Translations under genes and position numbers: made by a program | Part shown: in pieces, positions 53,040 through 61,819 of the stretch | Layout: each line of letters starts with the position of its first letter | How positions within the stretch are numbered: position 1 is the first letter of the stretch | Assembly: GCA_000196815.1 (NCBI GenBank) | Contig: FP929003.1 | Location: 2,255,501-2,319,500, forward strand | Length of the DNA stretch: 64,000 nucleotides | Direction: 5' to 3' | From: Nitrospira defluvii | GTDB lineage: Bacteria; Nitrospirota; Nitrospiria; Nitrospirales; Nitrospiraceae | The notes under the pieces: generated by a model | Seen by the model: the letters and a program-made list of their open reading frames with translations, nothing else | Databases searched by the model: none | What the model was told of the DNA's origin: nothing

Positions 53040-53411
53040 ATGGCGAAAACAGTGTTGGTGGTCGACGATTCTCCCACGATGCGACAGATGGTGGCGTTCA
53101 CCCTGACCAGCGCGGGCTATCAAGTTGTGGAAGCCGGCAACGGCAAAGAGGCGGTCGGCAAAGTGAACGGCGGGGCGAAGCCGGACCTTGTCGTCACCGA
53201 CCTGAACATGCCCGAGATGGACGGCATCACCCTGATCAAGGAAATCCGGAAGATGCCGGCCCTCAAGTTCACCCCGATCTTGATGCTGACGACCGAAGCC
53301 TCCGACGACAAGAAAAAGGCGGGACAGGCCGCCGGAGCCACCGGATGGATCGTGAAGCCGTTCAATCCCGAGCAGATGATGGCTGTCATTAAGAAGGTGC
53401 TGCCCGGCTGA
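53040..53411 (+). CDS. CheY-like response regulator (cluster 2)
   Basis: A 123-aa single-domain receiver: VLVVDDSPTMRQMVAFTLTS, phospho-Asp in VVTDLNMPEMDGITLIKEIR, Thr in MLTTEASDDKKKAGQAAG and Lys in WIVKPFNPEQMMAVIKKVL. This is the PAS/Frz-type CheY that accompanies the second kinase and is distinct from the enteric-like CheY at 41924. ATG at 53040 after AAGGAG. It is 37 bases behind the MCP-like gene. Confidence 0.93.
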   Translation: MAKTVLVVDDSPTMRQMVAFTLTSAGYQVVEAGNGKEAVGKVNGGAKPDLVVTDLNMPEMDGITLIKEIRKMPALKFTPILMLTTEASDDKKKAGQAAGATGWIVKPFNPEQMMAVIKKVLPG

Positions 53412-53531
53412 ATCGCGTCACCCGTCAATGGTCACGCGTCATCCGCAATCGGAACGTGGTAGCGACCAAGTGGGTGTGACTCTTTCATTTCGATTGACGA
53501 ACGACGATTGACCGATGACGAGGCCCATCAC

Positions 53532-55655
53532 ATGAGCACTGATCTCTCACACTTCAAAGACGCCTTTTTCGAAGAGTCCCAGGAACACCTGACGACGATT
53601 GAAGAAGGATTGCTCCAGCTCGAACAGCGGCCGGGGGACATCGACCTGCTGAATCGAATTTTTCGCGGGGCCCATTCCATCAAGGGCAACAGCGGCATGT
53701 TCGGATTCACCGCCGTCTCCCAATTCACGCACAAGATGGAATCGGTGCTGGACCAACTGCGCAGCAGTCAGATGGTCGTGACGGTCGCCATCACCGACCT
53801 TCTGCTGCAGTCGCTCGATTGTCTCAAGACATTGATCGATTGTGCACGCACCGGTGCCGCTCCCGACGAAGCCCACGTGGCCGCCCTTGGAGGCAGGCTT
53901 GAAGCCTGCCAGGGCACACCGGCTCCCGGCCAAGCGACGGCGGTGCCGGCTGCGGATGAGCGTTCGCTGCCACCGGGCACACATCGTTTCACCATCACGT
54001 GGGCGCCGCCGAGGTATCTGTTTCAGCGTGGGCTCGATCCCGCACAGTTCCTCAAGGAACTGGCCAGCCTGGGTACCGTCACGCATCTCGCCTTGGATGC
54101 CGGACGATTACCGGTCCTGATGGAGTTAGATCCCGAACAGTGTTATCTCGGCTGGACGCTGGAACTCGAAACCGGCAAAGACCTCAAGGTCATCGACGCA
54201 GTCTTTGATTTCGTCCGCGAGGACAGCACCCTGACGATCGTGGACAATCCGGTCGAAACACACCCGACCGCCGCAGTGTCCGACGGGGCGAAGCCATTGG
54301 GCGAAATCCTCGTCGAAACCGGGGTGGTGTCACAGACGCAGTTGAATCAGGCCTTGTCCCAACAGAAGAAGGTCGGGGAAATCCTGGTTGAACAGAAAGT
54401 GGCCACTCCGGAGCAAATCTCCGAGGCGCTCAAGAAGCAATCAGAATGCACCGTACCGGCCAAGAAGGCTGAAACCCCGTCGATCAGGGTCGATACCGTC
54501 AAGATCGATCGCCTCATCAACCTGGTCGGGGAGTTGGTCATTACTCAGTCCATGTTGAGCGATCTGGGGTCTCGTTTCGAAATGAGTCAGCTCCCGGTCC
54601 TGCTCGAACGCGTCGCGCAATTGGAACGCAATACACGGGAAATCCAAGAGCGCGTGATGGGGATTCGCATGGTCCCGATCGGGAATGCGTTCAGCCGGTT
54701 CCCGCGTCTGGTGCGCGACCTGTCCGGCAAAGCCGGAAAGAAAATTCAACTGATCCTCTCCGGAGAAGAAACCGAACTCGACAAGACCGTGATCGAATCG
54801 ATCGGCGATCCGTTGACCCATCTGGTGCGAAACTCAGCGGATCATGGGCTGGAACCGCCGGATGAACGCCTGGCCGCGGGAAAGCCGGAACAGGGCATCA
54901 TCCGCCTCAACGCCTTTCATGAAGGCGGCAGCATCTGCATCACCGTCGAAGACGACGGGCGCGGTCTGAATCGGGACAAGATTCTTGCGAAGGGCATTAA
55001 GCAAGGATTGATCGCGGAGTCCGACAAACTGTCGGACGAGCAAATCTGGATGCTCATCTTCAAACCCGGGTTCTCCACCGCTGAAAAAGTCACGGATGTG
55101 TCCGGCCGCGGTGTCGGCATGGATGTCGTGAAACGCAACATCGAAGGGTTAGGCGGCACGGTCAGTATCAAGACCGTCACCGGCAAAGGCACCACGTTCA
55201 CGCTCAAGCTTCCGCTCACTCTCGCGATCATCGAGGGCATGACGGTCCGGGTCGGTCAGGACACGTACATCGTTCCACTTCTCTCGATCCTGGAATCGAT
55301 TCAGCCGAAGCGCGAAATGCTCAAGAGCATCGTCGGCAAAGGGGAGTTGGTCAATGTTCGGGGCACCTATCTTCCTCTCATGCGCCTGTACGACGTGTTT
55401 CGGCTGGAACCGGAACTCTCGGATCCTACGAAGGCTATCCTGTTGATTCTGGAAACCGAAGGCGAACGCGTCGCCGTCATGGTCGATGAAATTCTCGGCC
55501 AACAGCAGGTGGTGATCAAGAGTATGGAGCAGAACTTCAGGAAAATCGAAGGGGTGGCCGGCGCAACCATTCTGGGCGACGGCACGGTCGGCTTTATTCT
55601 GGATGTGCGCGGATTGCTGAATATCTCTCGGAACGGGACGGCTCAGGCGGCGTAA
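53532..55655 (+). CDS. chemotaxis histidine kinase CheA (cluster 2) with MshEN-like repeats
   Basis: The product has 707 aa. P1 with His48 in GAHSIKGNSGMFGF; a CheA middle domain at ~150-240 (PRYLFQRGLDPAQFLKELAS, YLGWTLELET); then tandem repeats LGEILVETGVVSQTQLNQAL (~255-279) and GEILVEQKVATPEQISEAL (~281-303); P3, P4 (HLVRNSADHGLEPPDERL, EDDGRGLNRD, GRGVGMDVV) and P5 CheW-like. The repeat pair is the same type as in the cluster 1 CheA but better preserved. Start at ATG 53532, which aligns P1 with the other CheA; a TTG at 53508 is rejected. Confidence 0.95.
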   Translation: MSTDLSHFKDAFFEESQEHLTTIEEGLLQLEQRPGDIDLLNRIFRGAHSIKGNSGMFGFTAVSQFTHKMESVLDQLRSSQMVVTVAITDLLLQSLDCLKTLIDCARTGAAPDEAHVAALGGRLEACQGTPAPGQATAVPAADERSLPPGTHRFTITWAPPRYLFQRGLDPAQFLKELASLGTVTHLALDAGRLPVLMELDPEQCYLGWTLELETGKDLKVIDAVFDFVREDSTLTIVDNPVETHPTAAVSDGAKPLGEILVETGVVSQTQLNQALSQQKKVGEILVEQKVATPEQISEALKKQSECTVPAKKAETPSIRVDTVKIDRLINLVGELVITQSMLSDLGSRFEMSQLPVLLERVAQLERNTREIQERVMGIRMVPIGNAFSRFPRLVRDLSGKAGKKIQLILSGEETELDKTVIESIGDPLTHLVRNSADHGLEPPDERLAAGKPEQGIIRLNAFHEGGSICITVEDDGRGLNRDKILAKGIKQGLIAESDKLSDEQIWMLIFKPGFSTAEKVTDVSGRGVGMDVVKRNIEGLGGTVSIKTVTGKGTTFTLKLPLTLAIIEGMTVRVGQDTYIVPLLSILESIQPKREMLKSIVGKGELVNVRGTYLPLMRLYDVFRLEPELSDPTKAILLILETEGERVAVMVDEILGQQQVVIKSMEQNFRKIEGVAGATILGDGTVGFILDVRGLLNISRNGTAQAA

Positions 55656-55710
55656 GGCAGGTGGTCGAACGATAGCGACGACGATTTCACGAACAGGGTG
55701 GGAGGGTACG

Positions 55711-56220
55711 ATGGCAGAACAGGAATTCGCGAACAAAGAATTGAATCATCAAACGGGAATCAGCACCGACGGCAGTCAATTCCTCACCTTCCAGCTGGGG
55801 GAAGAACTGTACGGGGTCGACATTCTCCGGGTGCAAGAGATCAAAGGGTATACGGCCGTCACGCGTATTCCCAATACCCCGGCCCATATTAAGGGCGTGT
55901 TGAACCTCCGTGGAACCATCGTCCCCATTGTGGAGCTTCGCACGAAATTCGGAATGCCGACGATCGAATACACCATGTTCACCGTGATTGTGGTGGTGGT
56001 TGTGAAGGAAAAAATCATGGGACTCGTCGTGGATGCGGTCTCCGACGTGCTCGATATCGATAAGAAAGACATTCAGCCCGCACCGCAATTCGGCGCGCAA
56101 GTCGATGTCAGCTTCCTGAACGGCATCGGCAAAGCCGGGGACAAGCTGGTCGCGTTGCTGGACATGGATCGCTTGTTGACAGACGGAGACATGACGGAAT
56201 CCGAGAAAATCGCAGCTTAA
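55711..56220 (+). CDS. chemotaxis coupling protein CheW (cluster 2)
   Basis: A 169-aa CheW with FQLGEELYGVDILRVQEIKG, RIPNTPAHIKGVLNLRGTIV, LRTKFGMP and GLVVDAVSDVLDIDKKDIQP. It couples the cluster 2 CheA to the globin receptor encoded next. GGGTGGGAGG precedes the ATG. Confidence 0.95.
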   Translation: MAEQEFANKELNHQTGISTDGSQFLTFQLGEELYGVDILRVQEIKGYTAVTRIPNTPAHIKGVLNLRGTIVPIVELRTKFGMPTIEYTMFTVIVVVVVKEKIMGLVVDAVSDVLDIDKKDIQPAPQFGAQVDVSFLNGIGKAGDKLVALLDMDRLLTDGDMTESEKIAA

Positions 56221-56245
56221 CCATCGCACCCAGGGAGACTACGAC

Positions 56246-58564
56246 ATGGGATTACACATCGAATTGTTGGAATCGAGCTTCAAACTTGTGGCGCCCCAGG
56301 GCGACGCGCTGGTGACCCGGTTTTACGAGCGGCTGTTCGAAAAGTACCCGGCCGTGAAGCCGTTGTTCAAGAATGCGTCGATCAGTGAGCAGAAGAAAAA
56401 GCTGCTGGCCTCCCTGGTGTTGGTCATCCAGAACCTGCGTCATCCGGAAAAACTCACCCCGGTCCTGCAGGACATGGGAGCCCGACACGTCGGATACGGC
56501 GCCAAGCCGGCCTACTACGACGCGGTCGGGGAGAATCTGCTGGCCGTGTTGGGCGAATTTGCCGGGGAGGCATGGACGCCTGAGGTCAAACAAGCCTGGA
56601 CAGACGCCTACGCCGCCATCAAGACCATTATGCTCGAAGGCGCAAAACGGGTACACCACACACAAGGAGAGAAGAAGATGAGTAAGGCACCGGCAAAGAC
56701 AAAGACGAAAGCGCCAGCGCAGGCTGATATGAGCGAGTTTTATCTCGGTGCTCTCGAGCAGTCGCAGAACAACATCCTGCTCTGCGACCGTAATTTGGTC
56801 ATCACCTATGCCAACTCGACGGCGAAGAAAACGCTCGTGGCTCTGGAGCCAGAAATTAAGAAGGTGTTACCGAAGTTCAATGTGAATACGGTGGTGGGTA
56901 CCTGTATCGACGATTTCCATCTGGATCCCAGCAAGCAGCGCAGAATCTTGTCCGATCCGGCCAATATGCCGCACAAGGCGGACATCCAGATCGGTCCGTT
57001 GACTCTCAGTTTGCTGGTCACCGCTGTGATGGGTCCAAACAGGGACTATCTCGGGAATGCCTTGGAGTGGGCGGATGTCACTGAGAAGCGAAAAATGGAG
57101 CAGCAGGCTTTGGCGATGAGCAAGTCGCAGGCCGTGATCGAATTCAACTTGGACGGAACGGTCGTCACCGCCAACGACAACTTCCTGGCCTGCCTCGCCT
57201 ACACGCTGGATGAGATCAAGGGAAAACATCACCGGTTGTTTGTCGACCCGACCTATGCCAACAGCCTGGAGTACCAGGCGTTCTGGGCGAAGCTGAATCG
57301 CGGTGAGTTCGACACCGGCTCCTACAAGCGAATCGCCAAGGGTGGCAGGGAGATTTGGATTCAAGCCACCTACAATCCCATCTTCGACGCCAGCGGAAAA
57401 CCGTACAAGGTGGTGAAGTTCGCCACCGACATCACCGCGCAGAAGCAGTCACAATTCGAAATGGAAAAACTTGTCGCCGAAGCCCAGAACGTCCTCGGTT
57501 GCCTTGCAAACAACGACCTCACGCAGGAGATGACCGAGACCTATCGCGGCGATCTGGACAAGGTCAAGACCAGCATCAATGCCGTGGTTCAAAACCTCAG
57601 CCAGACGATCACCACGGTGCGCGAGGCGGTGCAAGCCGTGTCGGCCGGCGCCGAGCAGATCACCAAGGGGAACGAAGATCTGTCTCAACGCACATCGGAG
57701 CAGGCGAGTGCGCTGGAAGAAACCTCGGCGTCCATGGAAGAGATGACCTCGACCGTGAAGCAGAACGCAGACAACGCGAAACAGGCCAACCAATTGGCCA
57801 TCGCGGCGCGCGACATCGCCGACAAGGGTGGGTCCGTCACCGTCCGCGCAGTGGAAGCCATGGGCGAAATCAATAAGAGCAGTAAGAAGATCGCGGACAT
57901 CATCACCGTGATCGACGAGATCGCGTTCCAGACCAATCTGCTGGCTTTGAATGCCGCGGTGGAAGCGGCCAGGGCAGGCGAACATGGTCGCGGCTTTGCA
58001 GTCGTGGCGGCCGAAGTACGCAACCTCGCGCAACGGTCGGCGACGGCCGCCAAAGAGATCAAGGGCTTGATCAACGAATCGATCCAACGCGTGAACGACG
58101 GCAGCGAGTTGGTCAATCAATCCGGCAAAACGCTGGAAGAGATCGTCAGCTCGGTTAAACGTGTGACGGACATCATCGCCGAAATCACGGCTGCCTCGCA
58201 GGAACAGGCCCAGGGCATCGACCAGGTCAACAAGGCCATCATGCAGATGGACGAGACGACCCAGCAGAACGCGGCGTTGGTGGAAGAAACCACGTCGGCC
58301 AGTCAGTCGATGAAGGACCAGGCCAAGGAACTGATGGGTCAGATGGATGTGTTCGTCGTCAATGCCTCCGAAGGCCATGCGCCTGTGCGCACAGCAGTGT
58401 CTTCGGCGAGGACTGCGGCCAAGCCTGCGGTTGCCGCCACGAAGCCGGGCTTGAAGAAAGCGAGCTTCTCGGCGAAGCCGGCGGAGACCAAACAGCCTGT
58501 GGGTGTCGCAGCCGGGAACGGCCACGATCGCCACAAGAAGGATGACGACTTCGAAGAGTTCTAG
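56246..58564 (+). CDS. soluble globin-PAS-PAS methyl-accepting chemotaxis protein
   Basis: A 772-aa receptor with no TM segment. Residues 1-135 are a bacterial globin (FYERLFEKYPAVKPLFKNAS; proximal His81 in MGARHVGYG; then AYYDAVGENLLAVLGEF). Two PAS domains follow (~160-285 and ~290-405, the second ending FATDITAQKQSQFEMEKL), then a HAMP-like segment and the signalling domain with the tip [20 protein letters not shown]. The C-terminus DDDFEEF resembles a CheR-docking pentapeptide, and cheR2 is two genes downstream. Heme globins in this position sense O2, so aerotaxis is likely. PAS cofactors are unknown. Confidence 0.92.
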   Translation: MGLHIELLESSFKLVAPQGDALVTRFYERLFEKYPAVKPLFKNASISEQKKKLLASLVLVIQNLRHPEKLTPVLQDMGARHVGYGAKPAYYDAVGENLLAVLGEFAGEAWTPEVKQAWTDAYAAIKTIMLEGAKRVHHTQGEKKMSKAPAKTKTKAPAQADMSEFYLGALEQSQNNILLCDRNLVITYANSTAKKTLVALEPEIKKVLPKFNVNTVVGTCIDDFHLDPSKQRRILSDPANMPHKADIQIGPLTLSLLVTAVMGPNRDYLGNALEWADVTEKRKMEQQALAMSKSQAVIEFNLDGTVVTANDNFLACLAYTLDEIKGKHHRLFVDPTYANSLEYQAFWAKLNRGEFDTGSYKRIAKGGREIWIQATYNPIFDASGKPYKVVKFATDITAQKQSQFEMEKLVAEAQNVLGCLANNDLTQEMTETYRGDLDKVKTSINAVVQNLSQTITTVREAVQAVSAGAEQITKGNEDLSQRTSEQASALEETSASMEEMTSTVKQNADNAKQANQLAIAARDIADKGGSVTVRAVEAMGEINKSSKKIADIITVIDEIAFQTNLLALNAAVEAARAGEHGRGFAVVAAEVRNLAQRSATAAKEIKGLINESIQRVNDGSELVNQSGKTLEEIVSSVKRVTDIIAEITAASQEQAQGIDQVNKAIMQMDETTQQNAALVEETTSASQSMKDQAKELMGQMDVFVVNASEGHAPVRTAVSSARTAAKPAVAATKPGLKKASFSAKPAETKQPVGVAAGNGHDRHKKDDDFEEF

Positions 58565-58573
58565 CATCCTGAT

Positions 58574-58606
58574 CGCGCGGGTGGGCACATATTACCCACC
58601 CGCGCG
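58574..58606 (+). terminator. strong 12-bp hairpin after the globin MCP
   Basis: CGCGCGGGTGGG (58574-58585) pairs perfectly with CCCACCCGCGCG (58595-58606) across a 9-base loop, 9 bases after the MCP stop. There is no clean T-run. It separates the cheY-cheA-cheW-MCP unit from the next promoter at 58665. Confidence 0.7.
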
Positions 58607-58664
58607 CCTCCCTTACCTGAAACGCTTTCTTCAACTCCCACCCACATTTGCAGCGTGATCCCCC

Positions 58665-58692
58665 TCAAGAAACAGATTCACACAACCGATAA
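58665..58692 (+). promoter_or_regulatory. sigma-28 promoter for DUF420-cheR-cheD-cheB
   Basis: TCAAG at 58665-58669, 15 bases, ACCGATAA at 58685-58692, 77 bases before the DUF420 ATG and just after the hairpin. Confidence 0.75.
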
Positions 58693-58769
58693 GTGACGGT
58701 GCGGGTGTATTCTTGCCGGACCCGATTCGACGGCTCCGGCCGATTTCACCTCTAGCCCAGGGACGGATC

Positions 58770-59231
58770 ATGGACCTTAAAACAATTCTCTGGTACCTCG
58801 TCCTCTCCAGCCTGACTGTTGCCTATCTGGTTGTGTTGGCCGGTGTGCGAGCCGCCAAGTCGCACGATGTCTCGCATCATTCACATCGCATGATCGTAGG
58901 CTGCACGATCGTCGGGATCTGGCTGGTAGCCTACGTCCTCAAACAAGCGATCTTCGGCCGCGAATCGTTCAAAGGCCCTGACAGCGCCTACTGGAGCGTC
59001 TATGTGCCGGTGTTCGTCACGCACATGCTGCTCGCAGTCACGACCATAGGTTTGGGCGCCTATAACCTCTACATGGGCCTCCACCGTCTGCGGTACGGAA
59101 GCGTCGGGGCCATGGTGGCCGGCATGACGACCCACCGGCGGATGGGTAATGCGCTGGTCTGGACATTCAGCGGCACGATGGTCACCGCATATCTCGTCTA
59201 TTTGATGTTGTTTGTCTGGTACCGGAGCTAA
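58770..59231 (+). CDS. DUF420-family membrane protein
   Basis: A 153-aa protein with four hydrophobic segments (ILWYLVLSSLTVAYLVVLA, VGCTIVGIWLVAYVLKQAI, VYVPVFVTHMLLAVTTIGLG and the C-terminal VWTFSGTMVTAYLVYLMLF). Conserved His occur in SHHSHRM, THMLL, LHRLRYG and THRRMGN. This matches DUF420, a family tied to heme-copper oxidase assembly (CtaM) in Firmicutes. Its place in a chemotaxis operon, right after a globin receptor and under a sigma-28 promoter, is unusual. It overlaps nothing and is 4 bases before cheR2. Confidence 0.82.
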   Translation: MDLKTILWYLVLSSLTVAYLVVLAGVRAAKSHDVSHHSHRMIVGCTIVGIWLVAYVLKQAIFGRESFKGPDSAYWSVYVPVFVTHMLLAVTTIGLGAYNLYMGLHRLRYGSVGAMVAGMTTHRRMGNALVWTFSGTMVTAYLVYLMLFVWYRS

Positions 59232-59235
59232 CACG

Positions 59236-60054
59236 ATGGATTATGCCATTACGAAGCAGGAGTATGAGCGGATCCGCACGTTGTTATACGACGAAAGCGG
59301 CATCTCACTGGGGGACAGCAAGCAATCCTTGGTGGTGTCCCGTCTTACCAAACGTTTGCGCGATCTCCAAATGGAGGATTTTTCCTCGTACTACGAGTAC
59401 GTCACTCGAGATGAGAGCGGGGAAGAATTCACGCGGATGCTCGATCTGCTGTCCACAAACAAGACCGACTTTTTCCGCGAACCCAAACATTTCGACTTTC
59501 TTCGCGAGCGCATTCTCCCCACGCTGGAACAGGAGAAACGCATTCGCATCTGGTCTTCCGCCTGCTCGACCGGAGAGGAACCGTACACCATCGCCATGAC
59601 GTTGCACGAGGCCGTGAAGAATCCGGCCTTGTGGAACTTTCAGATCCTCGCATCGGACATCTCCACACGCGTGCTCGCCCATGCCGCGAAAGGGCTGTAC
59701 GCCGAGGAGCGAGTGCGCGAGGTGCCGGCCGACATCGTGAAACGCCATTTCCTACAGGGACGCGGGGACAGCGCCGGGCTCGTCAAGGTGAAGCCGCACC
59801 TCTCCGCCATCATCAAGTTTCGCCGTATGAACCTGATGGACGAGCGTTTCCCCATCAAGGCGCCGCTGGATCTCGTCTTCTGCCGGAATGTGATGATCTA
59901 TTTCGATCGTCCGACGCAGGAACGGCTGGTCAACAAGTTCTATCACCATCTCAAACCGGGCGGGTACCTCTTCATCGGCCATTCAGAGAGCCTGCAGTGG
60001 GTGTCCCACCCGTTCAAGACCATCGCGCCGACCATTTACTGGAAGGAAGCCTGA
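59236..60054 (+). CDS. chemotaxis methyltransferase CheR (cluster 2)
   Basis: A 272-aa CheR: YERIRTLLYDESGISLGDSK in the N-terminal domain, then STNKTDFFREPKHFDFLRER, IRIWSSACSTGEEPYTIAMT and LDLVFCRNVMIYFDRPTQER. It is the methylating partner of cheB2 in the same operon and probably docks on the acidic EEF-type tail of the globin receptor. The ATG at 59236 begins 4 bases after the DUF420 stop; an upstream in-frame start at 59212 would overlap DUF420. Confidence 0.95.
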   Translation: MDYAITKQEYERIRTLLYDESGISLGDSKQSLVVSRLTKRLRDLQMEDFSSYYEYVTRDESGEEFTRMLDLLSTNKTDFFREPKHFDFLRERILPTLEQEKRIRIWSSACSTGEEPYTIAMTLHEAVKNPALWNFQILASDISTRVLAHAAKGLYAEERVREVPADIVKRHFLQGRGDSAGLVKVKPHLSAIIKFRRMNLMDERFPIKAPLDLVFCRNVMIYFDRPTQERLVNKFYHHLKPGGYLFIGHSESLQWVSHPFKTIAPTIYWKEA

Positions 60055-60059
60055 CCTGC

Positions 60060-60677
60060 ATGGCTCGTATCGACACCGACACCTTCTCCCACATCCGGCG
60101 AATGAACGATAACCGTTTCCCGACCGAAGTCGCCTGCATTCTCCCGGGCGAGTTTTTCGTGAGTCGGGAACCCATGGTGGTCTATACCGTGCTCGGTTCC
60201 TGCATCTCGGCCTGTGTCCGGGACCCGATCGCGGGAGTTGGTGGCATGAATCATTTCATGCTCCCGGCGCCGAAAGAGCACCAGTCGGGCGATGCCTGGG
60301 GAGGGGAATCCACACGTTATGGTTCCTTCGCCATGGAGCAGTTGATCAACGAGATCCTCAAGCGCGGTGGAATGAAGCACCGGCTGGAGGTGAAGTTGTT
60401 CGGCGCCGGACGGATTTATGACGGCAATATCGATGTCGGCGCCCGGAATACAGAATGGGTCATCCAGTACCTCAAAACCGAAGGCTACGCACTCGCGAAG
60501 AGTGATCTGGGCGACGTGTTCCCGAGAAAGGTCTACTACTTCACCGATTCGGGCCGCGTGCTGATGAAAAAACTCGAGCGGGTGAAGAATCGGACGATTG
60601 TCGATCGGGAAACCGAATACCAGCATCGGATCGAAGTCGAACCGGTTGCACAAGAGAGCAATGTCACACTGTTCTGA
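60060..60677 (+). CDS. cheD: chemoreceptor glutamine deamidase CheD
   Basis: A 205-aa CheD: catalytic Cys in [15 protein letters not shown], catalytic His in GGMNHFMLP, and [20 protein letters not shown]. CheD deamidates receptor glutamines and interacts with CheC or CheY phosphatases. The tail [20 protein letters not shown] extends past the fold and ends in the same NVTLF as the MCP-like protein at 51887. The start lies 5 bases after cheR2. Confidence 0.95.
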   Translation: MARIDTDTFSHIRRMNDNRFPTEVACILPGEFFVSREPMVVYTVLGSCISACVRDPIAGVGGMNHFMLPAPKEHQSGDAWGGESTRYGSFAMEQLINEILKRGGMKHRLEVKLFGAGRIYDGNIDVGARNTEWVIQYLKTEGYALAKSDLGDVFPRKVYYFTDSGRVLMKKLERVKNRTIVDRETEYQHRIEVEPVAQESNVTLF

Positions 60678-60739
60678 GATCAGACGAATGGTGGCGGCAG
60701 GCGGTAGGCCCTCACCAAACAACCAGGAGATTCCTCGCC

Positions 60740-61789
60740 ATGGCTAAGATCCGGGTTCTGACGATCGACGATTCTGCGCTGATGCGGCAGGTGCTGGCCG
60801 AACTGCTTTCCAAGGATCCTGCCATCGAAGTGATCGGCAGCGCGCCGGATCCCTATGTGGCCAGAGAAAAAATCAAGGCGCTCAACCCCGACGTGCTCAC
60901 GCTGGACGTGGAAATGCCGAAGATGGACGGGCTCACGTTTCTCGAAAAGCTCATGCGCGGGCGTCCCATGCCTGTGATTATGGTGAGTTCGCTGACGGAA
61001 TCCGGTTGCCAGACCACACTGCGGGCATTGGAACTGGGAGCCGTCGATTTCATTACCAAACCCAAGATCGATCTCCGTGAGGGGATGGACAATCTCGCCG
61101 ACGATCTGATCGCAAAAGTCAAAGGCGCTGCCACGGCCTGCATTCGGCGAGGAGCCCCGGTGTCCAGCCCGGACGGCGCCCGGCCGTCGGTCTTGAGTTC
61201 GGCCATGATTAAGACCACGGATATGATCATCGCCATCGGCTCTTCGACCGGAGGCACTGAGGCGGTCAAGGAGGTGCTACAAGTCCTACCGCCCAACACT
61301 CCTCCGGTTCTGATCACTCAGCACATGCCGGAGCGGTTCACCAAAACCTGGGCCGACCGGATGAACCAACTCTGCCGCATCTCCGTGAAGGAGGCCGAGG
61401 ACGGAGACAGCGTCCTGCCGGGGCACGCGCTGATTGCTCCCGGCAATTACCACATGACCCTGGTCCGCAGCGGCGCGCGCTATTCGGTCCGCATCAACCA
61501 ACACGAACCGGTCAATCGCCATCGCCCGTCGGTCGACGTCATGTTCGACTCCGTCGCGCAATATGCCGGCGGCAACGCGGTGGGTGTGATCCTGACCGGA
61601 ATGGGCGGAGACGGCGCCAAGGGACTGCTGCGGATGAAGGAAGCCGGCGCCTATACCATCGCGCAAGATGAGGCCTCGTGCGTGGTGTTCGGAATGCCGA
61701 AAGAGGCCATTAAGCTCGGGGCCGCCGAGATCGTCCGGCCGCTCAACGATATTGCGACGACTATTTTGAACCATGTTACCCGTGCCTGA
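60740..61789 (+). CDS. protein-glutamate methylesterase CheB (cluster 2)
   Basis: A 349-aa CheB. Receiver: [20 protein letters not shown], Asp56 in [18 protein letters not shown]. Methylesterase: [18 protein letters not shown] with the catalytic Ser, [19 protein letters not shown] and [20 protein letters not shown]. Not a recent duplicate of cheB1 (only the motifs match). AACCAGGAG precedes the start. It ends 30 bases before the STAS pair. Confidence 0.95.
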   Translation: MAKIRVLTIDDSALMRQVLAELLSKDPAIEVIGSAPDPYVAREKIKALNPDVLTLDVEMPKMDGLTFLEKLMRGRPMPVIMVSSLTESGCQTTLRALELGAVDFITKPKIDLREGMDNLADDLIAKVKGAATACIRRGAPVSSPDGARPSVLSSAMIKTTDMIIAIGSSTGGTEAVKEVLQVLPPNTPPVLITQHMPERFTKTWADRMNQLCRISVKEAEDGDSVLPGHALIAPGNYHMTLVRSGARYSVRINQHEPVNRHRPSVDVMFDSVAQYAGGNAVGVILTGMGGDGAKGLLRMKEAGAYTIAQDEASCVVFGMPKEAIKLGAAEIVRPLNDIATTILNHVTRA

Positions 61790-61819
61790 TCGTTCACCTT
61801 TGCGCATAGAGGAGCCATC

